This document shows positions 39,801-50,618 of a stretch of 64,000 nt of DNA, in pieces. Position 1 is the stretch's first letter, and each line of letters begins with the position of its first letter. The position numbers and the translations under genes were made by a program. This DNA comes from Oscarella lobularis (lineage: Eukaryota; Porifera; Homoscleromorpha; Homosclerophorida; Oscarellidae): assembly GCF_947507565.1 (NCBI RefSeq), contig NC_089177.1:3720001-3784000 (forward strand), given 5' to 3'. The notes below the pieces were generated by a model. The model was not told the origin of the DNA. It searched no databases and worked only from the letters and a program-made list of their open reading frames with translations.

Positions 39801-40346
39801 ACGCGACGCCCAATTTCGCAGTTGGTGTTTCGAAGGACGACCGAACGTCTTCTGGATGACAGGCTTTTTCAATCCACAGGGTTTCCTTACGGCAATGCGA
39901 CAGGTATATAGTTATAATCTTCGGCTCTTGATGTCATTTTTTTCTGCTTGCGCTTTTAGGAAGTGACCCGTGCTCACAAGGGCTGGGCCTTGGACTCTGT
40001 CGTTTTGCATAACGACGTACTTCGCCAGTACAAGGACGATATCACGTCGCCGCCGCAGGAGGGCGTCTATATTCACGGTCTGTCGCTTGACGGGGCCGGC
40101 TGGGACAGACGAAATGGCAAGCTTGTCGAGTCGCCCAACAAGGTTCTCTTCACTCAAGTTCCCATCGTCTGGATCTATGCCATTAATGCGACGTCTGGCA
40201 ACGATGCAAAGATGTATCGGTGCCCGGTTTATAAGAAACCGATGCGTACCGACTTGAATTTCATCACGACTCTCCTCCTGAAAACAACTCAGAATCCGGA
40301 TCATTGGACAATGCGGGGAGTCGCTTTACTTTGCGACACCAAGTAG
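24842..40346 (+). CDS. DNAH5/DNAH8: Axonemal outer-arm dynein heavy chain, DNAH5/DNAH8 type
   Basis: Complete motor subunit of ciliary outer dynein arms, which hydrolyses ATP to slide doublet microtubules. Exon 1 (24842-24997) encodes a basic leader. It joins [20 protein letters not shown] from 25139, matching the DNAH5 start GEKEAKRALLDARHNY. The tail follows DNAH5 throughout ([33 protein letters not shown]-like helices). The huge exon at about 29725-36755 carries AAA1-AAA4 with P-loops GPAGTGKT (31828-31851), GPSGAGKT (32674-32697), GEQGTAKT (33658-33681) and GVGGSGKQ (34750-34773). The stalk coiled coils (about 35500-35810 and 36180-36390) flank the microtubule-binding tip. Later exons cover AAA5, AAA6 and the C-terminal domain, ending [14 protein letters not shown] like human. 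All four P-loops look intact, so the motor should be functional. There are about twenty introns, nearly all in the tail and C-terminal thirds. A poly-Ala insert lies near 29000. DNAH5 versus DNAH8 cannot be separated; this is likely a pre-duplication orthologue. Confidence 0.97.
25274..25330 (+). other. GC-AG intron, 57 nt, in frame, in dynein gene
   Basis: GAAAATCAG|GCAAGA ... CTTCAG|ATCGAA. Removal joins CILEENQ to [12 protein letters not shown], collinear with DNAH5 (ILEGNQIERIDQLFAVGG). The segment is 3n and stop-free, so retention is possible. Confidence 0.7.
28994..29055 (+). repeat. (GCG)n / Ala-Pro-Thr low-complexity insert in dynein tail
   Basis: GCG triplets encode about ten Ala followed by [13 protein letters not shown], just before the conserved [17 protein letters not shown] segment. 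The human DNAH5 linker at this point is acidic rather than Ala-rich. Confidence 0.85.
29410..29433 (+). repeat. (ATT)n microsatellite in dynein intron
   Basis: About seven ATT/TTA units immediately before the acceptor TTATTAG take the place of the polypyrimidine tract. Confidence 0.8.
38902..38921 (+). repeat. (TA)10 microsatellite in dynein intron
   Basis: A pure TA run shortly upstream of the acceptor ATTAG in a late intron of the dynein gene. Confidence 0.8.
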
Positions 40347-40621
40347 TACGTTTTCGTCTATCTTATTTTCACCATACAACTATGATTTATTGGTCTTATG
40401 CATTTACTTCATTTATTTGTAGGTGACGTCGTGATCGTATATATATATATATTGTGAAAAGTGCGTACACTGCACACAACGGTGGCCTTACAATTACGGA
40501 AGTTTTGAATTAATTAGTGGACAATAGCGGAAGGGGGCAGTTGTTGCGGTTTTTGAATTCCTCTCGTGACGCAAGCGAGTCCCGTACGAGAACCCGGTTG
40601 TTGTGGGGGTAGGGGCGAGAC
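40347..40621. other. Intergenic, dynein 3' end to SNRK start
   Basis: 275 bases with a short (AT)n tract near 40438-40451. It must hold the dynein polyadenylation region and the SNRK promoter; no specific element was recognised. Confidence 0.5.
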
Positions 40622-43024
40622 ATGAGCGATCGCGATCGACCCCTAGTCCGCAGTCCGTCGCGCGACGGCAACATCGCCGGCGCGTACGACTTGAACGCGA
40701 CGCTCGGCAAGGGCAAATTCGCCGTCGTTCGACAGGCGCGTCACGTCTTCACGGGCGAGCGCGTCGCCGTGAAAGTGATCGACAAAACGAAACTGGACGA
40801 AATCTCGCGCACTCACCTCTACAAGGAAGTGAACTGCATGAAACTCGTCCAACATCCGAACGTCGTGCGCCTATTCGAAGTGATCGACACCGTATCGAAG
40901 CTCTATCTCATTCTCGAACTCGCCGAAGGCGGCGATCTATTCGATTTCATCCAGAAGCGCGGTCCGCACGGTCTTCCCGAGCCGACGGCGAAAGTTTATT
41001 TTCATCAGATCCTACTCGCCGTCGAATATTGTCACAAGTTGCACGTCGTTCATCGCGATCTCAAACCGGATAATATCGTCTTCTTCAACGATTTTCCCAA
41101 CGTGCGACTCACCGATTTCGGTTTGTCGAACAGTTTCAGTCCCGGCGAGAAGTTGAGCACGTCGTGCGGCAGCATGAATTATACTGCACCCGAGATATTG
41201 TTGGGGGACTCGTACGACGGACCGGCTGGAGGTAAAAAGAAAAAAAAAAGAAATTGGTTGTACAGTACCTTCTTTCGAATGCGGTGAACCCTGTATTTAT
41301 TTTACCCTACTCTAATAGTTTTCTCACGCCACTACAATCAGTTATTTATTGATTGTCGGCTGGCTCCAATCCTAATTTGATTGAGAGAGGCGTTATGACT
41401 TAGTAGTTCTTCTTTCTGTTGATGCATTTATTTTCTTAATTCCCTGTCTTTCCTTTCAAGATGTGTGGAGTTTGGGTGTCATTCTTTTCATGCTTGTGTC
41501 AGGCCGCGAGCCATTCACAGGGGCAAATGATAGCGATACTATAACGCGTATTATGGACGCTAGCTACGATTTGCCTGACACATTGTCATCTGAATGCCAA
41601 GAGTACGTAAATACAGTTATATGTCAGACGGGAAGTGACTGATTGCCTTCTTTTTTCAGTTTAATTCGACAGATGTTGCAAGTGGATCCAGAGCGTCGAC
41701 CAACTGCATCCCAATTGGTCTGCCACGCGTGGCTAGTCGATCTGCCTAAGCCGGAAGGTCTCCCGTCGCCCATGCTCGAGAAAACTCAGCTCACTGCAGA
41801 TGAACACGAGAAAATTCTATACAAAATGGAAGTGAATATGATAGCGGACAGATCGTCGATTGAAAGGTAGAAGAGCGCGGAGGAATTGATTAAGATTATT
41901 TATTTTGTTTTTGGCCTATTAGATCATTGCAAGCGAATAAATATGACAGCGTCGCTGGAACGTATTATCTTCTCGCCGAAGCGTACCTCAAGAAAAAGCG
42001 GCAGGGAAATGGAGAAATTACGCCGAAGAGACTCCGAAAGAAAAGCATGCCACCACTAGGACTCTCACCAACGTAAGTAATCATAGTCATTTGATGAAGA
42101 CACTGACTGTTTTTTAGCTGGGTATTTTCTCCTGACAAGACCTCTCCCGAAAAAAATGCGCAAGTGGATGCATCGGTCATGCGAGATTTGAATGTGATGG
42201 AGAGCAAAAGCCCGCGAAAGCGTAGCGCCGTCGAAACGGGCGTTTTGAGGCCAAGAGCAGCGACGGGAACGCAACGAAATCGCGGCGGACTTAATCTGCT
42301 CCTTGCAGAATCACCTGTATTAATTGCACTGCCGCCGACAGCCACGACGACGGCGATGACGTCCAGTGAAACGCAAGCGTCTCCGGCTTTGAGAGCAACG
42401 ACAATAACGACGACGACGACACTGAGATCATCTCTCCACACTCCAACTACTCTGGCGGAAGCATCCGACGAGTCGGATCACGAGTGTGACAAGACTGCAC
42501 AGCAGTCATTAGAGCAAAAGGAAGCCTTGGCAAAGAAAAAATCAGTCACATTCCGATTGGGAGACACAGGGGCTACTGCACCCGAAGAGGAGAAGGAGGA
42601 AGAGGAGGAAGAGGAAGAGGCAGATAAAAGAAAGGTCCCTTTGTCTCCTCGATTTTCACCAAGTGGACGAAGAGTTGGACCGAACAAGCGCATGCTTCTA
42701 TCAACTCGAAGTTCTCCGTTGTTGACACTTGGCCTGTCAATGAGTGATGATGAAAGGGTCAAGGATGATGACAACGACGACGACGACGAAATAGCGACGC
42801 TTGTTCTGTCGCCTGAAATTCGTCGAAGTCACTCGCCCGTTGTTCGCTCGCCTCCGGGATCTCTCTTGTCACCACGTCGCGTTGCATCTGAGTCGCCGTG
42901 CACGTTCGATCGGCTGTCGTCATCAAATAAGCCGGTAAATGTTCGTAAAGCGGCGACGCTCGAACAGGTTAGTGGGGGTAGTTTGGATAGCGGAATGCCA
43001 AACGGGAAGGGCTCCAGATCGTAA
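40622..43024 (+). CDS. SNRK: SNF-related serine/threonine kinase SNRK
   Basis: AMPK-family kinase, activated by LKB1 in other animals. Start [20 protein letters not shown] runs into [20 protein letters not shown] (Gly loop) and [11 protein letters not shown] (catalytic Lys). [10 protein letters not shown] (catalytic loop) and LTDFGLSN follow, then the activation loop [12 protein letters not shown], which keeps the Thr that LKB1 phosphorylates. A 230 bp intron (about 41232-41460, long for this window) precedes [19 protein letters not shown]. The kinase domain closes with [21 protein letters not shown]-like segment follows ([39 protein letters not shown]), as in SNRK. The long Ser/Pro-rich tail has an acidic run ([16 protein letters not shown] near 42585-42630), as in human SNRK, and stops at 43024. 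All catalytic residues are present. Confidence 0.95.
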
Positions 43025-43167
43025 ATAAGATTAATACTAAGATAAATAATCTAAAGGTCACGTGTCTATTAGAATATGAACCGACCTACTAGGCTACGTT
43101 TTGGCACGGGCTTGCCTTGTATTTATTTTAGAAAAAAGAACGGCAGATTTTTGCAGCAAAGAAATAA

Positions 43168-44691
43168 TCACTGTTCTTTAACACGGTATTGGACAACGCA
43201 CGGATGACTAGCGCGCGCAACGGCGCCGACTGATCCGGGAGGTATGCAAACCTCGCGAAATTGTGGCGTGAAATCGAAACGCGTCAGCGCGCGGACGAGA
43301 AAGACTTTGACGATGGCGAGAGCAAAACGCCGACCGGGACAAGCGTGGAATCCGTGACCGAACGTGCTCACGCGCGTATCGGACGGATCGCGACGTTGAC
43401 GAAAAGGCCAGAACTCGTTCGCCGACTTCTCGGTCTCCGCCACGGCCGAATTGGTGATCGAGAGCAGCGTCGCAAGGTAAATCCCTTTGGGAACGCGATA
43501 CTTTTCGAATTGACACTCACGGACGACTTTCCGTAACGTTATCGATTGTTGCGCGAGACGAAGCGATTCGTCGACGACGTCGTCGACGAAATTCATTTCG
43601 TCGAGAACGTCCACATCGAGCGTACGTCCGTCGGCGCGCGTCACATCGCGCATCAGCCCTTCATCACACAATCGTCTAAAAAAATAGGATAAGATATAGT
43701 CATCAGTCATGTGACTGACTCGATCGTGGGTGTGGGAGGAGGAAAGGCCCCCATACATATACAGTACCCTAATGAGTATTTACCCCTCCCTTATCCTTCT
43801 CTCTTACCTGTGCTGTAGTATATTGATGAAAGTCCATGACAATGCGGCGTATGTATTCGCCTGCGATGCCAAGTGAAATTGAAAGACGTTCAGAGCGACT
43901 TTGCGATATCGTTCGGCCTCTGAAAGATCCGCATACATCTCGTGCAGACTCGTCAGATTGTCATCGACGTGCTCGCCGCGCTTCTCGCGTTCTAACCATA
44001 TCTCTTTCAATACATCCTCCATGTCCTTCAGGGCGCGATACTCGTTGCGCTTTCGACTCAGCAGTGTCCACGACAACGACGCCAAATTTTGAAAACCCTT
44101 CTCGGGATCCAATTCCTCGAAATCGGCGACAAAACGTCGAAGATAGTCGACCCGCGCCGCCTCTTGACCGACCCAGCACAAAAATCCAATTCGATGCACG
44201 AGCTCTTTCATAAATGAAAATATTTCAAAAGTTCCTTTCGTGCTATCGAGTTCAGATAATTTATTCGCTATTGCGTTATTGATGTGGAACAGGTATCCGT
44301 CGAAGAGACGCTTTCGAAATCCCCGATGAAACATCGTCATAGATCCGGTCGTCGCTTCGGGCGGAAGTTTGAGTTGGAGGAGTGTCCTCGTCGCTTCGGT
44401 GAAACTCGCCTCGTTTTCGCGTATTTGATAGAGAGCGGCGAGGCCTTCGCGCGAGAATGTGAAGATTAGGTCGAAACCGAAGAGGTGCAGTTGAAATGTT
44501 TCGCCGTGTTGCTTTATGCAGGCGAGGAGAAATTGTTTCGGGTTTTTGATGAAATCGATGCCGCAGCCGATGAATGGGAGCCGCCCGCTGACGACTGGGA
44601 CGCGTGGAGTTACCGTAAGAGGCTTTTTGGTAAAGAAAAAATAAAACCATAGTATAAAAATTAGAAATGCGAGGAGAAGTATCCAAAACAT
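43168..44691 (-). CDS. Cytochrome P450, CYP7/CYP8/CYP39-like
   Basis: Haem monooxygenase anchored in the ER by the N-terminal helix MFWILLLAFLIFILWFYFFF. Exon 1 (44691 to about 43808) has PRVPVVSGRLPFIGCGIDF and the I-helix LASQANTYAALSW, whose ASQANT is the CYP7/CYP8 hallmark replacing the usual AGxxT. Exon 2 (from about 43677) has VVDESLRLAQQSITLRK (ExxR) and the haem-ligand loop FGHGFHACPGRRFA. The C-terminus HPCVVQYRVKEQ resembles CYP7A1/CYP39 tails. Vertebrate relatives act on sterols, bile acids or prostaglandins; the substrate here is unknown. The single intron holds the end of the I-helix. At about 470 residues it is slightly short for the family. Divergent from SF3B3. Confidence 0.9.
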
Positions 44692-44772
44692 CGCGAGTTG
44701 ATATCACTGGTACGACTCACGGGCTCGCCTATATTGAATCCGTTTGAATCGTACTGATCGCCGCCCGTCGTC
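44692..44772. promoter_or_regulatory. Putative bidirectional promoter P450 / SF3B3
   Basis: 81 bp between divergent start codons. A TATA-like CTATATT is present around 44730. No other element recognised. Confidence 0.4.
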
Positions 44773-47700
44773 ATGTTCCTGTACAATATAACGCTTCAAA
44801 AGGCTTCGGCGATTGTGCAGGCGATCCACGGCAGCTTCTCGGGCACGAAACAGCAAGAGATCGTCGTCGGGCGCGGAAAAATTCTCGAACTTCTGCGTCC
44901 AGACCCGACAACAGGAAAACTGCTGCCCGTCTTATCGGTCGAAGTCTTCGGCGTCATTCGCTCGCTCGTTTCATTTCGTCTCACCGGCGGAACGCGAGGT
45001 AAAAGACGAAGAATTAACGACGCTAGTCAGTAAACAACGCCAAATCTCCAGATTATGTCGTTGTCGGTTCGGATTCGGGTCGTATCGTCATTCTCGAGTA
45101 CAACCCAGTGAAAAACGTCTTCGAACGAGTAAAGGGAAAGCGAGAAATTAAATTAAAAAAATAATCTCCTTTTCCCCTAGGTTCACCAAGAAACGTTCGG
45201 TCGAAGTGGATGTCGTCGAATTGTTCCTGGACAGTATCTCGCCCTCGATCCAAAAGGCAGAGCAGTGATGATTGGTGAGCGAAGAATAGCCAATTAAAAT
45301 ATCTTTTATTTTATTGATTATTGAAAAGGTGCTGTCGAAAAGCAGAAATTCGTTTACGTTTTGAATCGAGATGCCGCTGCTCGACTGACAATTTCATCGC
45401 CACTCGAAGCTCACAAGTCGCACACGCTTGTCTTTGCTACAGTGGGAGTTGACGTTGGATTTGAAAATCCCGTCTTTGCTTGCCTGGAAATGGATTACGA
45501 GGCAAATCCCAATAATAAATTGGCTAGTTCATTTTGATTTTTTTGTATATATAGGAGGCGGATTCAGATCCGAGTGGAGATGCGGCGCAGAGCACACAGC
45601 AAACGCTGACGTTTTATGAATTGGATTTGGGATTGAATCACGTCGTGCGGAAGTACAGCGAACCGCTTGAAGATCCAGGAAACATGCTCATTCAAGGTAG
45701 GGAGAAAAAAGAAAACGGGGAATTTTATTGTGATCCAAAACGTGCTTTAGTTCCTGGTGGAAGTGACGGTCCCAGTGGCGTTCTTGTCTGCTCTGATAAT
45801 TACATAACGTACAAGAACTTTGGTGAGCAGGAAGACATTCGATGTCCAATACCAAGACGCAGGGTAAATAAAATAATAAAATGAATTGATGTTGCTATTG
45901 TGTTGATGATAAGAATGATCTGGATGATCCCGAAAGGGGGATGCTGTTTGTCGCTTCCGCTTCTCACAAGACAAAAGTAGAGCAAGCATAGCAATTGATT
46001 ATTAATAATGCTAAATTGAAATTCTTAGTCTATGTTCTTCATCTTGGTTCAAACTGAGCAGGGCGACATCTTCAAAATCACGCTTGAAAAAGGCAAAGAC
46101 GATGACTATGTAAGCTATCCTAAATTGATTATTTAATAATTATAATTTTTTTATTTCTCATAGGTGACGGAAATCAAATTGAAGTATTTTGATACAACCC
46201 CTGTCGCCGCGTCAATGTGTGTACTTAGAACAGGATTCCTATTTATCGCGTCAGAATTTGGAAACCAGTATAAGAAAAATCTTTACATCGATAATTGACA
46301 AATAGAAAAAAATTCTTTTTTCTTGTAGCTGTTTCTATCAGATTGCCAATTTAGGTGACAATGAGGATGAGCCGGAGTTTTCCAGCAAGATGCCCCTCGA
46401 AGAAGGAGAGACCTTCTATTTTGCTCCACGCGGCTTGAGAAATCTCGTCATGGTGGATGAAATTGAAAATTTGGCTCCAATCACCGCATGCCAGGCAAGA
46501 AAATAATTCTCTTCGATTAATATCTATTTAATTATTTTACGATTCAGATTGCTGATTTGACGAACGAAGACACTCCTCAGCTGTACGTTGCATGTGGCCG
46601 CGGTCCAAGATCGTCTCTGCGCGTCCTCAGACACGGATTAGAGGCAATGAAAATTAGAGAGCATCAACTCCACTATAACTCGTATATTTCGCTTGAAAAA
46701 AGGTATCTGAAATGGCCGTGTCTGAATTGCCGGGGAATCCCAACGCCGTGTGGACCGTCAAGAAAACGGCGCACGGTAAGTGAAAAAGCGAATTATCTTC
46801 AAATCCACATTTTTTTCTTAGATGATTATGACGCCTACATTGTCGTTTCGTTCGTCAACGCCACTCTGGTGCTCTCCATCGGCGAGACGGTCGAAGAGGT
46901 GACGGATACCGGATTTCTTGGCACCGCGCCAACGCTGGCTTGCACTCAACTAGGCGAAGATGCTCTCCTTCAGGTCAGTGGAGTAGATCTGCGAAGGAAT
47001 TTCTAATAATAATAAAGAATTCTGGGGGTTTTTTTGCGGTTTGTAAGTAATCGTTTGCTACTACTAGGTGTATCCGTCTGGCATTCGTCACATTCGCTTC
47101 GATCGACGCGTAAACGAATGGAAAGCGCCCGGACGGCGTTCCATCGTCAAATGCGCTGTCAATGAAAGACAGGTAGAGCAAAACTTATTGTTAAATAAGA
47201 CGCGTATTCCTTTTCTTTTTAGGTCGTCGTGGCTCTTGCTGGCGGCGAGATTGTCTACTTTGAAATGGACATAGTGAGTTGATTATTGATCAGTAGAAAC
47301 GATGCCTTTGTACACGGAGTTTGTGTTTTTAAGTCGGGCCAATTGAATGAGTACACGGAACGAAAGGACATGTCAGCTGATGTGATGTGCATGGCAATTG
47401 GACGAGTTCCGCCCGGGGAGCAGAGATCGAGATTTCTCGCCGTTGGATTGGCTGACAATACCGTCAGAATTATATCCTTGGATCCGACTGTAAGTCACGG
47501 AGTCAAAAAACGCGGGTAGGAATTTTTTCAAATAATTTCTATAGGATTGCTTGTCGCCGCTTAGCATGCAAGCATTGCCCGCGCCTTCGGAATCACTCTG
47601 TATTATTGAAATGGGTGGAGCAAGCGATTCTGCGGATGGAGAAACGGGAAATATTGGAATCGGAGGCCTCTTTCTCAACATTGGACTCCAGGTAAACTCG

Positions 47701-50151
47701 ATTCTGTTTATAGCTCGCGATAAGAAGTGTGCGTGTATCAAAGAACGGTGTTTTGCTGAGAACTGTATTGGATACAGTAACGGGCGATTTATCTGACACT
47801 AGAACAAGGTAAAAAAACAATGCAGAACAGATTACGTGTTGGTTGACTGTACGATTTAGATACTTGGGCTCGAGGCCTGTAAAATTGTTCCGGGTCCGAA
47901 TGCAATCATCAGAAGCAGTGAATAAAAATTGTAATCTATTTGTAATTTCGCTTAGTCCATTTCTCCCCCAGATGTTGGCTCTTTCGAGTCGCACGTGGCT
48001 CAGCTACACGTATCAATCGCGTTTCTTTCTGACTCCCCTCTCGTACGATCCCCTCGAATTTGCCTCGAGTTTCACGTCCGAACAATGCCCCGAAGGCATC
48101 GTAGCGATTGCCGCGAACACGCTGCGCATTCTCGCCCTCGAAAAGCTCGGCGTCGTTTTCAATCAAGTTGCCATGCCACTTCAATACACGCCGCGAAAAT
48201 TCGCCATTCATCCGATCACCAAGAGCCTCATCATCTTAGAAACGGATCACAATGCTCTCACGGAAGCGACAAAAGCCCAACGAAAGCAACAAATAGCTGA
48301 GGCACGTGTGCTAATACAAATCCGTGATTAATCAATTAATAATCTTATTAGCGAATGGTTTCGAGTGCTTCTGAGGATGTGAAGGAGGCGGCCGCTCAAG
48401 CGGCGGAACAGTTTTTAGCCGAGGACTTGCCTGAGGCCGTTTTCTCTGCTCCAAAGCCCGGAGCTGCCATGTGGGCTTCGTGCATACGAGTTGTCGATCC
48501 CGTTCAAGTATGAAACAAAGAAAAATAGCCGAAATGAAATATATTTCGTTTCTTTTTTAGGGCACGACTGTGGATCATATGCCGTTTGAGCAGAACGAGG
48601 CTGCTTTTTGGTGAATGGTTTCTCTAACCCTAAAGTGGCTTTTTCTTACTTTTCTTCTTATTTTTTAGTGTGACTGTTTGCCAGTTTAGTGCGCGCGGCG
48701 ACGGTCGTTGGTACATTGTCGTTGGCACGGCGAAAGATTTTCGTCTTCAGCCGCGACAGTCGAACGGGGGCTTTCTCTACACTTTCGTCTTGAATGATGA
48801 TACGAAAAAACTGGAATTCCTGCACAAAGTAGATACCTACTGTATGGTTTTAATTATAAATTTTATTTGTCTTTTTTTTGTGAAGACTCCAACGGATGAT
48901 ATTCCGGGGGCTATTCACCCATTTCAAGTGAAATCTCGAACGAAGAAATTTAATTTTTCAGTGTCTTTATGCTTTCTTCTCACAGGGTCGTCTCTTAGTT
49001 GGCGTTGGCCACTTTCTGCGCGTCTATGAAATCGGCCGGAAAAAGCTGCTTAGAAAGTGTGAAAACAAGGTAACTTAGTCTAAATAACCTTATTTGGAGT
49101 TGCTGAATTTTTTGGGTGTACTGTAGCACATACCCTATTTTGTGACGTCGATCAGTTCCATGGGATATAGAATTTTGGCAAGCGACGTGCAAGAGTCGAT
49201 ACACTTTCTCAAGTACAGACCCGTTGAAAATCAATTAGTCGTATTCGCAGATGACACCAGTCCAAGGTAAAAATACAGCGGAAAATTAATAAAACCCATG
49301 ATATAGAACGTTTGTTCTTTTTGTAGATGGGTTACCGCAGCGTGCCTAGTCGATTACAGCACAGTCTTTGTGGCGGATAAATTTGGAAACGCTGCAGTGG
49401 TAAGTAAACGCAATCTTTTGACCCTTCTTCTCTATTCCCTTTGAATTTCTTCAGCTTCGGCTTCCCGAGGACGTCAATGATGACGTCGACGAAGATCCTA
49501 CAGGCACGAAAGCGTTATGGGATCGAGGCTTATTGGGCGGGGCGTCACAGAAGGCAAAGACGTTTATTCAGCAACGCATTCGCTAATAACTCAGTACGTG
49601 TAGACGTCCGAACTTTGCAATTATCACGTTGGAGAGGCCATTCTTTCCCTTCAAAAGACGGCTCTTATACCGGGGGGATCGGAAGCGGTCGTCTACACGA
49701 CGATTTCGGGAGGCGTCGGGATTTTTGTGCCGTTTAATTCGAGAGAGGTGGAGTGGGGATGCGTAGGGCGATCGCGTTCATTTCTAATCGTCTTCTCTAG
49801 GACATGGATTTCTTTCAACATCTCGAGATGCATTTGCGACAGGAGAATCCGCCTCTGTGTGGCCGAGATCACTTGCACTATCGTTCCTATTATTATCCCG
49901 CGAAGGTAAAGGCTGATTAAAATTAAAAGGCACGCGGCTCTACTTCGCCTTTTGCTCAGAATGTCGTCGATGGAGATCTTTGCGAGCAATACAATCTTTT
50001 GGATCTCAGTAAACGTCGGACAATAGCAGATGAATTGGATCGGAATCCGAGCGAAGTAGATAAACTTTTTCAGCTTTTTCTATAATCCAATTTCTTTTTT
50101 TTCAAGGTGTCCAAGAAGCTGGAGGATATGCGTACTCATTACGCTTTTTAA
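44773..50151 (+). CDS. SF3B3: Splicing factor 3B subunit 3 (SF3b130/SAP130)
   Basis: Core component of the SF3b complex of U2 snRNP, a three-beta-propeller scaffold. Start [20 protein letters not shown] and [19 protein letters not shown] match the family N-terminus nearly residue for residue. [19 protein letters not shown] and [20 protein letters not shown] follow, then [63 protein letters not shown]. Further on are [35 protein letters not shown] and [20 protein letters not shown]. The end [14 protein letters not shown]-like tail ([14 protein letters not shown]) stops at 50149-50151. The coding sequence is cut by more than twenty introns of about 45-90 bp, the most fragmented gene here. The whole family length (about 1,200 residues) is covered. 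Housekeeping; expression probably broad. Confidence 0.96.
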
Positions 50152-50618
50152 CGACGATTAGGGTGGGTAGAGACCGATCAAGTTGCCTCGGTAATGTGTT
50201 TTAGGTTATAACCCCAGACTTTTCTGTCTGTGTCTCGACTCGATTTAAATTTGGCTAAGCGCAACGCAGCAAGCACTTCTAAAAACCCGAGCATTTTCTT
50301 GCGCGTAGGGAGGAAGTCAGCGAAGGGTTTCTCGTATTACTCTACTACCTATTAGGGACGCCGAAACGCGTAAGTTCAAAGGAAACAACAACAACACACA
50401 TTTAGGGATGCCCTGCGTAAAACACAGGTCGAAGCCGGATGCGTCACGGTAGGTCGAAGGACACTACAGCAAACACGTACTTTTCGTTTCGTGATGGATA
50501 GAACGGGTATCCGATGACGCCACGCACGCACCAGGAAAATCAGCGGATGTGGTTTTTGCTTAAACAGATCCGCAGCGTCGCGGTGTACAGCATTCGGCCT
50601 CTACAAGTCTCTCTCACA
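50152..50618. other. Intergenic, SF3B3 3' end to Frizzled-like gene
   Basis: About 470 bases without a recognisable gene. If the ATG at 50514 were used for the next gene the gap would be shorter. A few scattered TTAGGG/TTAGGT words occur, not in tandem. Confidence 0.5.

Noticed and set aside
40430-40460. AT repeat as a promoter TATA box for SNRK
   Set aside because: A simple (AT)n microsatellite about 170 bp from the ATG; no way to tell it from random repeat sequence.
50160-50430. Telomere-like TTAGGG words
   Set aside because: Only isolated copies, not tandem, at the frequency expected by chance.
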